Source of the DNA: Desulfobulbaceae bacterium
GTDB taxonomy: Bacteria; Desulfobacterota; Desulfobulbia; Desulfobulbales; Desulfurivibrionaceae
Direction: 5' to 3'
NCBI GenBank assembly: GCA_004332195.1
Contig: SJBG01000002.1
Location: forward strand, 124,001 to 188,000
Length of the DNA stretch: 64,000 nt
The translations under genes and the position numbers were made by a program. Below the pieces are notes generated by a model. It was not told the origin of the DNA, searched no databases, and saw only the letters and a list, made by a program, of their open reading frames with translations. This document shows positions 16,230 to 26,988 of the stretch, in pieces. Position 1 is the first letter of the stretch. Each line of letters starts with the position of its first letter.

Positions 16230-17137
16230 TGAAAGTTGGCAAAGTGGATAAGCTTGGCATTATCATCAAGCGTGAATCCCCTGAACCCTTGCGAATTGGT
16301 CGGGAAATGGCCGAATGGTTCTCCGCCAGGGGCATTATGGTGAGCTTGGATCGCATCGAGGAAGATCAGGACTTACTGATTGTTCTCGGTGGAGATGGCA
16401 CCCTGCTACATGTGGCGGCTGAGGCCTGCCGTCACGAAATTCCGGTACTGGGGATCAATCTCGGGGGCCTGGGTTTTCTTACTGGGGTGGCCGCCGACGA
16501 TCGTCAGGCCATCATGGCGAAAATTGTTGCCGACGAACTGCCCGTGGAAGAACGGATGATGCTTCAGGTTCGCCTCTGGCCCAACAAGCTGGTTGCCGGA
16601 CTGGTCAATGAAGAGTCGGGCAACAAGCCTTGGGTTAACGCACTCAATGAGGTGGTAATCAACAAAGGGACGATAGATCGCATGACTGAAATGGCAGCTT
16701 GGGTCAACGGCGAGTATCTGACCACTTATCGGGCCGACGGCTTGGTCATTGCCACTTCAACCGGCTCCACCGCCTATAATCTCTCAGCCGGCGGACCCGT
16801 CGTCCATCCTCGTCTTAATGCCATTGTGGTTACACCGATCTGCCCCTTTATGCTGACGAGTCGGCCGGTATTACTAGATGCCGACAGTCGGGTTGTCGTG
16901 CGGATTAGCCCGGCCAGTAGCGGGGAGATAATGACCGACCAGCTTAAAGTCATTGTTGATGGCCGTCATTACGCGGCCTTGCGGGAAGGGGATGTTTTGG
17001 AAGTGATGGTCTCAGCTAAAAAACTGCGCCTGATCCCTTCCCCCTGGAAGGGGTACTTTGAGATTCTTCGCAGTAAACTGAATTGGGGTGGCGGTCATCA
17101 ACAGCAACCGCCACCGACCCTGAGCATCTCTTGCTGA
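16229..17137 (+). CDS. nadK: NAD kinase (NadK)
   Basis: 302 residues. It phosphorylates NAD to NADP using ATP or polyphosphate. The GGDGTLLHVA motif with the catalytic aspartate, the NEVVINKG segment and the TSTGSTAYNLSAGGP glycine-rich motif are present. The C-terminal tail after residue 290 (Gly/Gln/Pro-rich) is unconserved. TAATG overlap with proC indicates coupling; NADP supply next to an NADPH-using reductase is reasonable but not evidence of shared function. Confidence 0.96.
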   Translation: MKVGKVDKLGIIIKRESPEPLRIGREMAEWFSARGIMVSLDRIEEDQDLLIVLGGDGTLLHVAAEACRHEIPVLGINLGGLGFLTGVAADDRQAIMAKIVADELPVEERMMLQVRLWPNKLVAGLVNEESGNKPWVNALNEVVINKGTIDRMTEMAAWVNGEYLTTYRADGLVIATSTGSTAYNLSAGGPVVHPRLNAIVVTPICPFMLTSRPVLLDADSRVVVRISPASSGEIMTDQLKVIVDGRHYAALREGDVLEVMVSAKKLRLIPSPWKGYFEILRSKLNWGGGHQQQPPPTLSISC

Positions 17138-17280
17138 CCATTTTCAGCAACGATCTACCCCGACGCCGGTGACCCCCGAGCAAAAACGGCTTAACCTGTT
17201 GTAATACTTGATATTTTCATGTTGTTGTTTACGCAAGCTGCGCAGGATCAAGCCGCTCGGTGGTCAAGTGAAAGCGGGTG

Positions 17281-17670
17281 CTACTTATCTTCCATGGCTT
17301 GATCCAGGTCTTTCTTTTCCTGGGCCATGGCTTGTTTACCGGCCTCAATGGCGTCGTTTAAGGTTTTCCTCTTTTCCTCGAGATAGTCCTTCCCTTGGCT
17401 GGCCAGTTTGCTGCCCTTTTCGATTAGTTCCTTGCCCTGTTTAACCAGGGCTTTGCCGTGACCAACCGCGGTGCTGGCCTGCTCCTTCATGCCTTCCGGC
17501 AGGCAATTACACCTTTCCCGCAATTCTTCGCCATATTCAGCCAACATTTCCCTGGTTTCTCGACCTGATCTCGGGGCTACCAGCAGGGCGATGACTGCTC
17601 CGGTGACCGCCCCGGCCAAAAAAGAAAAAACGGTAAGACCAGTATAGTGACTGCCTTGATGATGACTCAT
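17281..17670 (-). CDS. YtxH-domain membrane protein
   Basis: 129 residues from the ATG at 17670, chosen for the AGGAGG eight bases upstream. An N-terminal hydrophobic segment (FSFLAGAVTGAVIALLVAP, about residues 13-32) is followed by the typical YtxH junction RSGRETREML, then a soluble Lys/Glu/Gln-rich helix with repeated 11-residue-like periodicity. YtxH proteins are small membrane-anchored proteins of unclear, sometimes stress-linked function. It lies 20 bases after a DUF948 gene, a common pairing. Confidence 0.85.
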   Translation of the reverse strand: MSHHQGSHYTGLTVFSFLAGAVTGAVIALLVAPRSGRETREMLAEYGEELRERCNCLPEGMKEQASTAVGHGKALVKQGKELIEKGSKLASQGKDYLEEKRKTLNDAIEAGKQAMAQEKKDLDQAMEDK

Positions 17671-17690
17671 AATTGAACCTCCTTGTTTTT

Positions 17691-18080
17691 TTATCCTCGC
17701 TTGTTTCTCCAAAATACTCGACCGAACGTGCGCAGCCCGGCGTTGAGCCCACCAACGCTGCTGATAATCGGCCGTACCGATTCCTTAAGGGCATGGGAAG
17801 TTAGAAGTAAGGTTTCGCCGGCCTGACGCACCGTGCGAATCGCCGTATCTGTTTCTTCCAGTTTGGCACTGCAGGTGGCGGCCAGAATTTCAACCTCAGC
17901 AGCGCCAGCCGTGATTTTTCTGCTCATCGGCACTAATTCCTGTTCCAGGCGATCAATGGCCTTTGCCGCTTCTTTGTAGGCCCGTTTGACTTGAAGCAGG
18001 GTGGGAACCAGGACTGCAGTCAATATAACCACGGCAGCAGAGGTAAAAAGCAAAAAAATATCCAGTGAGGTCACCACCAT
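17691..18080 (-). CDS. DUF948-type membrane protein
   Basis: 129 residues with an N-terminal membrane segment (LLFTSAAVVILTAVLVPTLL) and a long amphipathic helix containing ITAGAAEVEILAAT, as in DUF948 proteins. The ATG at 18080 has CCGGAGG directly upstream. Function is unknown; the family often accompanies YtxH proteins, as here, and the two probably form a membrane-surface coiled-coil pair (inference). Confidence 0.8.
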   Translation of the reverse strand: MVVTSLDIFLLFTSAAVVILTAVLVPTLLQVKRAYKEAAKAIDRLEQELVPMSRKITAGAAEVEILAATCSAKLEETDTAIRTVRQAGETLLLTSHALKESVRPIISSVGGLNAGLRTFGRVFWRNKRG

Positions 18081-18244
18081 ATCCTCCGGTTAGTTGGGGT
18101 TGAACGTAGAAAGTCGCGGTCCCCGTTTACGCTCATCGTCTCCATTTGCGGATCCCATTTACGGGCAAACCCGCACGCCTCCGTATTATATCACATGCAT
18201 CTCGTGCTTAAAAGAAAAACTTCAGTTTTTTCGTTTTGCCATGG

Positions 18245-19630
18245 TTACCTTTTATGCAAGCCGAACTTTTTCATCTTGTACTGTAACAGGCTCTTGGTTA
18301 TGCCGAGGCTTTCAGCCGCCTTGGTCTGCACATTATCAGCCTTTTCCAGGGCCTTTGCCACCATTTTTTTCTCGATGGTATCGAGTACTGTCGGCAAGGG
18401 GATTTCGGCGGGGATTACTTGTTCTAGTTCCAGACTCTCACCCCAGTCGGAGCTGTCGTGCGAGCTGGCGCTGTCAGGCTGAATATCATCCGGAGTGATA
18501 ACCTCGTCGTTACAGAGTACGGCGGCCCGTTCAATGGTGTTTTCCAGTTCACGAATATTGCCGTCCCAAGGCAGAGTGCCGAGCAAACGCAGGGTTTCCG
18601 GCAAAATTTGCAGCCTGGGTCGTTTTAGATCTTGGGCGCACTTGTTGACAAAGTGAGTGGCCAATCTCGGAATATCGTCCTGTCTTTCGCGAAGTGGCGG
18701 TAGATGGAGATGAACGACGTTGAGCCGGTAGTAAAGATCCTCGCGGAATGTTCCCCGCTCAACCTCCTCTTTAAGATCTTTGCTGGTGGCGGCGATTATC
18801 CGAACATCCACCTTCATGGTTCGATTGCCCCCCCTCCGCTCAAAGGATCGTTCCTGGATGGCGCGCGACAGTTTGGCCTGCAGGCTCATGGGCATTTCCC
18901 CCACTTCATCAAGAAAAATGGTGCCATGCTCGGCCAATTCAAAACGACCCTTGCGTAGGGCCATGGCCCCGGTGAAGACCCCTTTTTCATGGCCGAAAAG
19001 TTCGGATTCCAGCAGATTTTCCGGCAACCCCGCACAGTTGAGGGCCATGAAGGCGGCTTGGCTGCGAGGGCTGTGACTGTGGACGGCTCGGGCTACCAAC
19101 TCTTTGCCGGTCCCGGGTTCGCCGGTGATCAAAATCGAGGTCGGAGTGGGAGCGACTTTCTCGATCAAGTTGTAGATTTTCTGCATCTTGCGGTTTTTAC
19201 CTACCATGCCGGCATATAAGGAGCGCTCACTCAACTCGGCTCGCAAGCGATTGTTTTCCCGGATAATTGCGTAATGCTCCACGGCTTTTTGAGCGCTGAC
19301 CAGCAGTTCGTCGTTGTTGAAGGGTTTGACCAGATAGTTGAAGGCTCCGGCCTGCATGGCCGCCACCGCCTTATCCACCTCGCCAAAGGCGGTGATCATG
19401 ATCACCGGCAGATCGGGGTTGGTGGCTTTAACGTTCTGCAACAGCCCCAGGCCATCCATGACGGGCATTCGCATGTCGGTGATGATCAGATCCAGATCGC
19501 TTTGTTTGACGATTTCCAAGGCTTCTTCGCTATTGCCGGCGACGTAGGCCTCATAGCCCTCGTCGCGCAATAATTCAGAGAGGATAATCAGATAATTAGG
19601 TTCGTCATCGACGATCAATACGGTCTTCAT
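18245..19630 (-). CDS. Sigma-54-dependent response regulator (NtrC/AtoC type)
   Basis: 461 residues in three parts. The receiver domain (1-120) has Asp8-Asp9, the phosphoacceptor Asp52 in IITDMRMP and Lys102. The AAA+ domain has Walker A GEPGTGKE at 170-177, a GVFTGA loop at 217-222, and FLDEVGEMP. The C-terminal Fis-type helix-turn-helix has AAESLGITKSLLQYKMKK. Such proteins bind upstream activator sites and open promoters with RpoN. The sigma-54-contact loop is normally GAFTGA; here the second residue is Val. No histidine kinase gene is adjacent, so the signal is unknown. It overlaps the PHP gene by four bases. Confidence 0.93.
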   Translation of the reverse strand: MKTVLIVDDEPNYLIILSELLRDEGYEAYVAGNSEEALEIVKQSDLDLIITDMRMPVMDGLGLLQNVKATNPDLPVIMITAFGEVDKAVAAMQAGAFNYLVKPFNNDELLVSAQKAVEHYAIIRENNRLRAELSERSLYAGMVGKNRKMQKIYNLIEKVAPTPTSILITGEPGTGKELVARAVHSHSPRSQAAFMALNCAGLPENLLESELFGHEKGVFTGAMALRKGRFELAEHGTIFLDEVGEMPMSLQAKLSRAIQERSFERRGGNRTMKVDVRIIAATSKDLKEEVERGTFREDLYYRLNVVHLHLPPLRERQDDIPRLATHFVNKCAQDLKRPRLQILPETLRLLGTLPWDGNIRELENTIERAAVLCNDEVITPDDIQPDSASSHDSSDWGESLELEQVIPAEIPLPTVLDTIEKKMVAKALEKADNVQTKAAESLGITKSLLQYKMKKFGLHKR

Positions 19631-20484
19631 CGCGCCGGTCTCCCGTTTTCAAGATAGTCGACCAATTCCTGGTAGCAAGAGTATGGCACCCTGATACTGC
19701 GACAACTCCCGCCCAGGGGAATACCGTTGTCTGAGTTATCATGAAAATCGGTGCCACCGGTGGCAATCATCCGGTGTTCTGCCGCCAGTTGGAGCAAGCA
19801 TTGGCGCTGTTTACGGCTGTGGGTCGGGTAATGGACTTCCAAGCCGATCAGACCGACTCGACGCAACTCCGGCAGCAAAGTGGCCAGAGCGTTTAAGCTG
19901 GCGTCCATCAACGCTGGGTGGGCCAAAACCGGAGCCCCTCCGGCGGCGGTGATCAGGCGGATGGCATCAATGGCATGAATCCACCGGCCCTCAACATAAG
20001 CAGGCGCTCCTTGGCGGAGCAAGCGGTTAAAGGCCTCATGGGAATCGCGGACCATCCCCCGGCGGATCAAAGCCCGGGCAAGATGGGGGCGGCCTATCTG
20101 GCTGTTTTCCTGAGTTTCGAGATCATCGTAGCTAAGATCGATTCCTAGTTCATTGAGTTTATCAAGAATATCAAGATTGCGCTGGTGGCGAGCCCGCTGG
20201 AGTTCGCTCAGGGTATCATTAAGGCGTCGGTCGGTGTGGTCCAGGCCGTATCCCAGAATATGCAGCGATTCCCGGTCATACCAAGCACTGATTTCAATGC
20301 CGCCGATGACCCGGATTGATTTATTGGCGGCATGGGCAAGAAAATGCGGCACTCCGGCCACAGTGTCATGGTCGGTCAGGGCCAGGGCCGCCAATCCCCG
20401 GCGCTCAGCCAGGTCGATAAGCATGGCCGGGTCAAGAGACCCGTCGGAAAAGGTCGAGTGGGCATGTAAATCAATCAGTTTCAT
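19627..20484 (-). CDS. PHP-domain phosphoesterase (YciV/RNase AM type)
   Basis: 285 residues. The metal-binding signature is clear: DLHAHSTFSDGS at the N-terminus, ALTDHDTVAG, GIEISAW, and a C-terminal TGGTDFHDN. Proteins of this type act as 3',5'-nucleotide phosphatases or 5'-3' exoribonucleases on short RNAs (RNase AM/TrpH in E. coli). Length and motif spacing fit this branch rather than histidinol phosphatase or the DNA polymerase PHP domain. The substrate here is inferred. Confidence 0.88.
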   Translation of the reverse strand: MKLIDLHAHSTFSDGSLDPAMLIDLAERRGLAALALTDHDTVAGVPHFLAHAANKSIRVIGGIEISAWYDRESLHILGYGLDHTDRRLNDTLSELQRARHQRNLDILDKLNELGIDLSYDDLETQENSQIGRPHLARALIRRGMVRDSHEAFNRLLRQGAPAYVEGRWIHAIDAIRLITAAGGAPVLAHPALMDASLNALATLLPELRRVGLIGLEVHYPTHSRKQRQCLLQLAAEHRMIATGGTDFHDNSDNGIPLGGSCRSIRVPYSCYQELVDYLENGRPAR

Positions 20485-20650
20485 GGGTTGAGCGTAATCA
20501 GTTCGTCAAGGCTATTAAATTGATCAAAATTTTTACGTTTTTTGTCTTGTCGTTGCCGCAATATTTTGTGATATTGCTTTAACCTCGCTTTTGAGTGACT
20601 ATAACATATCGTTGGTCAAAGTTAACCATGGAAAGAGGAACTCATTAGTT

Positions 20651-21733
20651 ATGGCCCAAATTGATGCTTTTTTCAAACTGATGCACGAACAGGGAGCTTC
20701 CGATCTCCACATGGTTGCCGGTCAGCAGCCGATTTTGCGCGTGCGCGGCGACATGGAGAAAGTCAAGTACCAGGTTTTGGCCGACGATCCCCTCAAGTCT
20801 ATGCTCTATGAGGTTGTTTCCGAAGAAAAAATCAAGAGCTTTGAGGAGACCGGGGATGTCGATTTTGCCTATGAAATCCCCGGTCTGGCTCGATATCGTG
20901 GCAACCTCTTTATGCAAAAATACGGGGTGGGTGCTGTTTTTCGGGAAATTCCCGCCAATATTCTCTCTTGTGAGCAGTTGGGTTTGCCGGAGGTGATGAA
21001 ACGGCTGGCCTTGTTGCCCAAGGGGATGGTGTTGGTTACCGGTCCCACCGGTAGCGGCAAATCGACTACTTTGGCGGCGCTTGTTGATCAGGCAAACCGA
21101 ACCCGTAAGGATCATATCCTGACTATTGAGGATCCCATCGAATTCGTCCATCAGAGCCGAAACTGTGTCGTTAATCACCGGGAGGTGGGGCTGCATACTA
21201 AAAGCTTCGCCGCCGCCCTGCGCGGCGCTCTGCGTGAAGATCCCGATATCATCATGGTGGGTGAAATGCGCGATCTTGAAACTATCACTCTGGCCATGGA
21301 GGCGGCGATGACCGGGCATTTAGTCTTCGGCACCCTGCATACCTTAAATGCCAATAAAACCGTAGACCGAATCATTGAGATTTTCCCCGCCAGCCAGCAA
21401 GCCCAGGTTCGCTCTACTCTGGCCGACGCCCTTAAAGCCGTGATTTCTCAGACTCTATTTAAACGAATCGACCAGAAGGGGCGCGCCGCGGCGCTGGAAA
21501 TCATGATTTGCACGCCGGCGGTGCGCAACCTGATCCGTGAGGGTAAAACCTACCAGATTCCGTCGGTTATGCAGACCGGCAAGAAGTTTGGAATGCAGAC
21601 CCTGGATGACGCCATCATGGATTTGCTCAACAAGGGCCAGATTTCCGGAGAAGACGCTTACCTTAACGGGATTAACAAGAGTAAGTTTGTCTCTTATCTG
21701 AAAAATCCACCAGTCGATTTCACTGAAATTTAA
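20651..21733 (+). CDS. pilT: Type IV pilus retraction ATPase PilT
   Basis: 360 residues from the ATG at 20651, which gives the standard PilT N-terminus MAQIDAFFKLMHEQGASDLH; AAAGAGGAA lies upstream. PilT is the cytoplasmic hexameric ATPase that depolymerises type IV pili for twitching motility. Seen: Walker A GPTGSGKST at 131-139, the Asp box and Walker B (DPDIIMVGEMRD), and the C-terminal AVRNLIREGK, corresponding to the AIRNLIRE retraction motif. No other pil genes are in the window. Confidence 0.95.
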   Translation: MAQIDAFFKLMHEQGASDLHMVAGQQPILRVRGDMEKVKYQVLADDPLKSMLYEVVSEEKIKSFEETGDVDFAYEIPGLARYRGNLFMQKYGVGAVFREIPANILSCEQLGLPEVMKRLALLPKGMVLVTGPTGSGKSTTLAALVDQANRTRKDHILTIEDPIEFVHQSRNCVVNHREVGLHTKSFAAALRGALREDPDIIMVGEMRDLETITLAMEAAMTGHLVFGTLHTLNANKTVDRIIEIFPASQQAQVRSTLADALKAVISQTLFKRIDQKGRAAALEIMICTPAVRNLIREGKTYQIPSVMQTGKKFGMQTLDDAIMDLLNKGQISGEDAYLNGINKSKFVSYLKNPPVDFTEI

Positions 21734-21778
21734 GGTTATATTCAAGATTCCCAAGTGTCCGTTTTCGTGAAGAATGAA

Positions 21779-21952
21779 GGCCACCTTGAAAAATTAGCTA
21801 TTTTGTTCGAGTTTACGGCACGTAAAAAAAATGGTTGACCGATGCCGGTCAACAAGGAAACTTATTACCGCAGGCATATAGTTGATATTCCGAGGATAAT
21901 TTTTTGAGCATAACGCAGAAATCGGGCGAAAGAGCAATTTTTCAAGGTGGCC
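21779..21952. mobile_element. MITE-like hairpin element, copy 1 (with 32 bp insertion)
   Basis: Full-length copy of a family whose ends are GGCCACCTTGAAAAATT and AATTTTTCAAGGTGGCC; the interior also pairs imperfectly, so the whole unit can fold as one hairpin. TGAA flanks both sides and would be a 4 bp target-site duplication. This copy alone carries about 32 extra bases near 21833-21864, including a perfect palindrome GTTGACCG/CGGTCAAC. It lies in the 327 bp gap between pilT and the carboxynorspermidine synthase gene, where no gene was found. Confidence 0.85.
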
Positions 21953-22060
21953 TGAAGTGATTTCCCGGCGCCTGCTCGTTCCCGGACTGGTATTGCTCGT
22001 TCCTGGGTGAGTATGCCCTGATCTTGCAAGAGTATTGAGGATGTCGAGGAGGTTGAGATC

Positions 22061-23257
22061 GTGGCAAAAGTTTTGATTATCGGGGCGGGCGGAGTGGGCA
22101 GTGTGGTCGCTCATAAATGTGCCCAGGTGCCCGAGGTTTTTAGTGAAATTGCGTTGGCCAGTCGAACCCTAAGCAAATGCGAGGCGATTGGCGCCGCGGT
22201 AAAAAGCCGCACCGGGCAGGACCTGGAAGTGGCCCAAGTGGATGCCGATCGGGTAACCGAACTGGTAGCCCTGATCAACCGGGTCAAGCCGGCCCTGGTG
22301 CTCAACCTGGCCCTGCCGTATCAGGATCTGAGCATCATGGATGCCTGTCTGGCGTGCGGGGTTGATTATCTTGATACCGCCAACTATGAGCCACCGGATG
22401 AGGCCCGTTTCAGTTATAGCTGGCAGTGGCCATATCATGAACGTTTCAGGCAAAAAGGGTTGATGGCCCTGCTGGGTAGCGGCTTTGATCCGGGGGTGAC
22501 CAACGTTTTTTGCGCTTATGCCGCCAAACATTATTTTGACGAAATTCACTACATCGACATCCTTGATGCCAATGCCGGCGATCATGGTCACCCCTTTGCC
22601 ACCAACTTCAATCCGGAGATCAATATTCGGGAGGTGAGCGCCAAGGGACGCTATTGGGAAAACGGTCAATGGCGGGAAACCGAGCCCCTGGCGGAAAAAT
22701 GGACCTTCGATTTTCCGATAATCGGCCCTAAAAACGCCTATCTTATGTATCACGAGGAATTGGAGTCATTGGTGCTAAACATCAAAGGCTTAAAGCGTAT
22801 TCGTTTTTGGATGACCTTTTCCGACAACTATCTCAAGCATCTGGAAGTGTTGCAAAATACCGGAATGACCAGTATTGAGCCGGTTATCTACCAGGGCCGG
22901 GAAATCATTCCCCTGCAGTTCCTCAAGGCCCTGCTTCCCGATCCCGCCTCGTTGGGGCCCCGGACCAGGGGTAAGACTTGCATCGGCAACATCATTGAGG
23001 GGATTAAAGACGGCAAGCCGCGCAAGATCTACATTTACAACATTTGCGACCACGAGGAGTGCTACGCCGAGGTAGGTTCCCAGGCCATTTCCTACACCAC
23101 CGGAACACCGGCCATGATCGGCGGGATGCTGATCTTGAGCGGCGCCTGGAAAAAGGCCGGGGTTTTCAATATGGAGCAGCTTGATCCTGATCCCTTTATG
23201 GAAAAACTCAACATCCATGGTTTGCCGTGGCAGGTTAAAGAACTTCAGACAACCTGA
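22061..23257 (+). CDS. Carboxynorspermidine synthase (saccharopine dehydrogenase family)
   Basis: 398 residues from a GTG preceded by GAGGAGG. The Rossmann start VLIIGAGGVGSVVAHKCA and segments such as VDYLDTANYEPPD and LLGSGFDPGVTNVFCAYAA are typical of carboxynorspermidine dehydrogenase (CANSDH), which reductively condenses aspartate semialdehyde with diaminopropane or putrescine using NADPH. The gene that follows encodes the matching decarboxylase, so the pair should make norspermidine or spermidine by the alternative polyamine route. The polyamine made cannot be read from sequence. Confidence 0.9.
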   Translation: MAKVLIIGAGGVGSVVAHKCAQVPEVFSEIALASRTLSKCEAIGAAVKSRTGQDLEVAQVDADRVTELVALINRVKPALVLNLALPYQDLSIMDACLACGVDYLDTANYEPPDEARFSYSWQWPYHERFRQKGLMALLGSGFDPGVTNVFCAYAAKHYFDEIHYIDILDANAGDHGHPFATNFNPEINIREVSAKGRYWENGQWRETEPLAEKWTFDFPIIGPKNAYLMYHEELESLVLNIKGLKRIRFWMTFSDNYLKHLEVLQNTGMTSIEPVIYQGREIIPLQFLKALLPDPASLGPRTRGKTCIGNIIEGIKDGKPRKIYIYNICDHEECYAEVGSQAISYTTGTPAMIGGMLILSGAWKKAGVFNMEQLDPDPFMEKLNIHGLPWQVKELQTT

Positions 23258-23468
23258 GCGGCTGAAATCAAGCCGACCCAGAGTGGGGACCTCGTGGTCA
23301 TCGACGAGGCGTACAAATTACGAAATTCCTACCGGCAAAGCAACCTCAATGGGCCAAAATATCCGTTGGGCACCGGTCATTCTTCGATCACCGGATTCAA
23401 CGGTCACGCTGAACTCCTTCATCGTTGCTAATACCCGTTTGCCCGAAGTCGGATGGTGGGACGGCGGG

Positions 23469-24674
<1,206 letters not shown>

Positions 24675-24950
24675 CGGCTACTGAGTCGGCGGTTTACCAA
24701 AAATCTTTGGCCCTGATCTTCGATCTTCTGAAACAAGTTGTTGTGGTGAAGTCTTCGTGCAAGGCGGCGATCGTATTGATCCCACGGAGCAGGAATGTTT
24801 ACGCGTTAGCAATAAGCAGGAACGTTTACGTTGATTTTTGGGGCGAAACAAATTATTTCGGGTGGGTTTGTCAAAGTAATGTATGGTACCGGCGCCTGTT
24901 GCGCCTTTATCAAACCTGCTTGAATTTGCCTCTAAACGGGAGACCGGCCC

Positions 24951-25784
24951 ATGTGGGATTATACGGATAAGGTACGTGATCATTTTATGAATCCCCGCAA
25001 TGTTGGTGAGATTCCCGATGCCGACGGAATCGGTGAGGTCGGCTCCCTGGCCTGCGGGGACGCCCTTAAACTTTTTTTGAAATTGGGACCGGATAAACGC
25101 ATCACTGATGCCAAATTCAAAACCTTCGGCTGCGCCAGCGCTATCGCCTCTTCCTCGGCCCTTACCGAGATGGTTAAAGGCTTGACCCTGGATGAGGCGG
25201 CCCAAATCAGCAACGAGGATCTTGCTGATTATTTGGGCGGTCTGCCCAAGGAAAAGATGCACTGTTCGGTGATGGGTCGCGAGGCCCTGGAGGCGGCCAT
25301 TGCCAATTACCGCAATGTTCCCATCCCCATGGCCCAGGGGGAAGTGGTCTGCGAATGCTTCGGGGTAACCGATCTGGAAGTTCGTCGGGCCATTTTAGAG
25401 AGCAAGCTTAAAAGTGTAGAGGAAATCACCAACTTCACCAAGGCCGGCGGTGGTTGTGGCCGCTGCCATGAACGCCTGGAGGAAATCCTGAGAGAAGAAC
25501 GTCTGGAGCCTAAAACGGCAACGCTCCCCGAGCAGAAACGACCGCTTACCAATATCCAGAAAATCAAAATGATTGAAGAGCTGTTTGAACGGGAAATTCG
25601 CCCGGCTCTGCGCAAGGATGGCGGTGATATCGAGCTGGTTGATCTCGACGGGGATTTTGTCACCGTTGCCCTGCGTGGGGCTTGCGGCACCTGTAAAAAG
25701 TCTAAAATCACCCTTAAGGAATATGTGGAAAAGAAGTTGCGCGAACAGGTGCTAGGTAACCTGATCGTCGAGGAGGCCCGTTAA
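24951..25784 (+). CDS. nifU: NifU, full-length Fe-S cluster scaffold
   Basis: 277 residues, a complete three-domain NifU. The N-terminal IscU-like domain has cysteines in LACGDAL, TFGCASA and MHCSVMG. The central [2Fe-2S] domain has CECFGV and GGGCGRC. The C-terminal Nfu domain has RGACGTCKKS. It assembles clusters from sulfur delivered by NifS. Anaerobes often use NifU/NifS for general Fe-S assembly, and no nif genes are seen here, so a housekeeping role feeding the Fe-S-rich acs/hdr proteins downstream is likely. The 276 bp gap upstream contains a direct repeat AGGAA(T/C)GTTTACG (about 24791 and 24819). Confidence 0.95.
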   Translation: MWDYTDKVRDHFMNPRNVGEIPDADGIGEVGSLACGDALKLFLKLGPDKRITDAKFKTFGCASAIASSSALTEMVKGLTLDEAAQISNEDLADYLGGLPKEKMHCSVMGREALEAAIANYRNVPIPMAQGEVVCECFGVTDLEVRRAILESKLKSVEEITNFTKAGGGCGRCHERLEEILREERLEPKTATLPEQKRPLTNIQKIKMIEELFEREIRPALRKDGGDIELVDLDGDFVTVALRGACGTCKKSKITLKEYVEKKLREQVLGNLIVEEAR

Positions 25785-25785
25785 A

Positions 25786-26985
25786 ATGGCTGAGACCAGG
25801 CCTGTAGTTTACATGGACAACAATGCCACCACCAGGGTTGCCCCGGAAGTGTTGGCGGCGATGTTGCCCTATTTCAGCGAACTGTACGGCAATCCTTCCT
25901 CAATGCATGGCTTTGGCGGTCAGGTGGGCCGTCTGCTGGCCTTGGCCCGGGAGCAGGTGGCAAACCTGATCGGGGCGACCAGCGATGAGTTGATCTTTAC
26001 CAGTTGCGGCACCGAAAGCGATTCCACCGCGATTTTGGCCGCCCTTCAGGCCTTTCCCGCCAAACGCCATATCGTCACCACCCGGGTTGAACATCCGGCG
26101 GTGAAAAATCTTTGTGAACATCTTGGGCAACTCACCGGCCATCGACATCGGGTCACTCAGTTGCCGGTGGATCGTGAGGGCCTGCTCGATCTTGAACAGT
26201 ACGAGGCGGCCTTAAGCGACGACACCGCAGTGGTTAGTGTGATGTGGGCCAACAACGAAACCGGGGTGATTTTTCCGGTGGAAAAAATGGCCAGAATAGC
26301 TAAAAATCGAGGCATTCTCTTTCATACTGACGCGGTTCAGGCTGCGGGAAAAATCCCCATCAATCTGGCCGAATCAGCCATTGATTTCCTCTCCCTTTCC
26401 GGCCATAAGATGCACGCCCCCAAGGGCGTCGGCGTTTTGTACGTCCGCAAGGGCAGCCCCTTTGTTCCGCTGGTTGTCGGGGGCCACCAGGAGTCGGGCC
26501 GTCGCGGCGGCACCGAAAATGTAAGCTCCATCATCGGCCTGGGCCGGGCCTGCGAACTGGCCGAAGAGCGGATGGCTGAGGAAAACGGCCGGATCCGGCA
26601 ACTGCGGGACAAACTTGAAGATGGCCTGCTGAATAAAATCCCCAACTCCATGCGTAATGGCCACCGGGCGCAGCGTCTACCCAACACCACCAGTATCAGC
26701 TTTGCCTATGTGGAGGGGGAGGCGATTCTGCTTCATCTTGACTTGTTTGGCATTTGCGCCTCGTCGGGGTCGGCCTGCACTTCCGGGTCGCTTGAGCCCT
26801 CCCACGTGTTGCGGGCGATGGGGGTGCCATTCACCGCCGCGCACGGTTCGGTGCGTCTTAGTCTTAGCGTCTACAATACCGAGAGTGAAGTAGATTTTGT
26901 GATTGAAAAAATGCCGGGCATCATCGCTAAATTGCGAGATATATCACCTTTCTGGCAGTCTATCCCCCAGGAGAGCGAGGTTTGA
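25786..26985 (+). CDS. nifS: Cysteine desulfurase NifS
   Basis: 399 residues. This PLP enzyme converts cysteine to alanine and donates persulfide sulfur to NifU. The start YMDNNATTRVAPEV, the PLP lysine in SLSGHKMHAPKG and the catalytic cysteine in SSGSACTSGS are visible. It begins one base after the nifU stop, and thyX follows three bases after its own stop, so these genes are probably one transcript. In a selenocysteine user it could also mobilise selenium, but nothing in the sequence shows that. Confidence 0.95.
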   Translation: MAETRPVVYMDNNATTRVAPEVLAAMLPYFSELYGNPSSMHGFGGQVGRLLALAREQVANLIGATSDELIFTSCGTESDSTAILAALQAFPAKRHIVTTRVEHPAVKNLCEHLGQLTGHRHRVTQLPVDREGLLDLEQYEAALSDDTAVVSVMWANNETGVIFPVEKMARIAKNRGILFHTDAVQAAGKIPINLAESAIDFLSLSGHKMHAPKGVGVLYVRKGSPFVPLVVGGHQESGRRGGTENVSSIIGLGRACELAEERMAEENGRIRQLRDKLEDGLLNKIPNSMRNGHRAQRLPNTTSISFAYVEGEAILLHLDLFGICASSGSACTSGSLEPSHVLRAMGVPFTAAHGSVRLSLSVYNTESEVDFVIEKMPGIIAKLRDISPFWQSIPQESEV

Positions 26986-26988
26986 GGA

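Noticed and set aside
23181-23468. Long N-terminal extension of NspC overlapping the synthase gene
   Set aside because: Overlaps a conserved gene by 77 bases and shows no similarity to the decarboxylase family.
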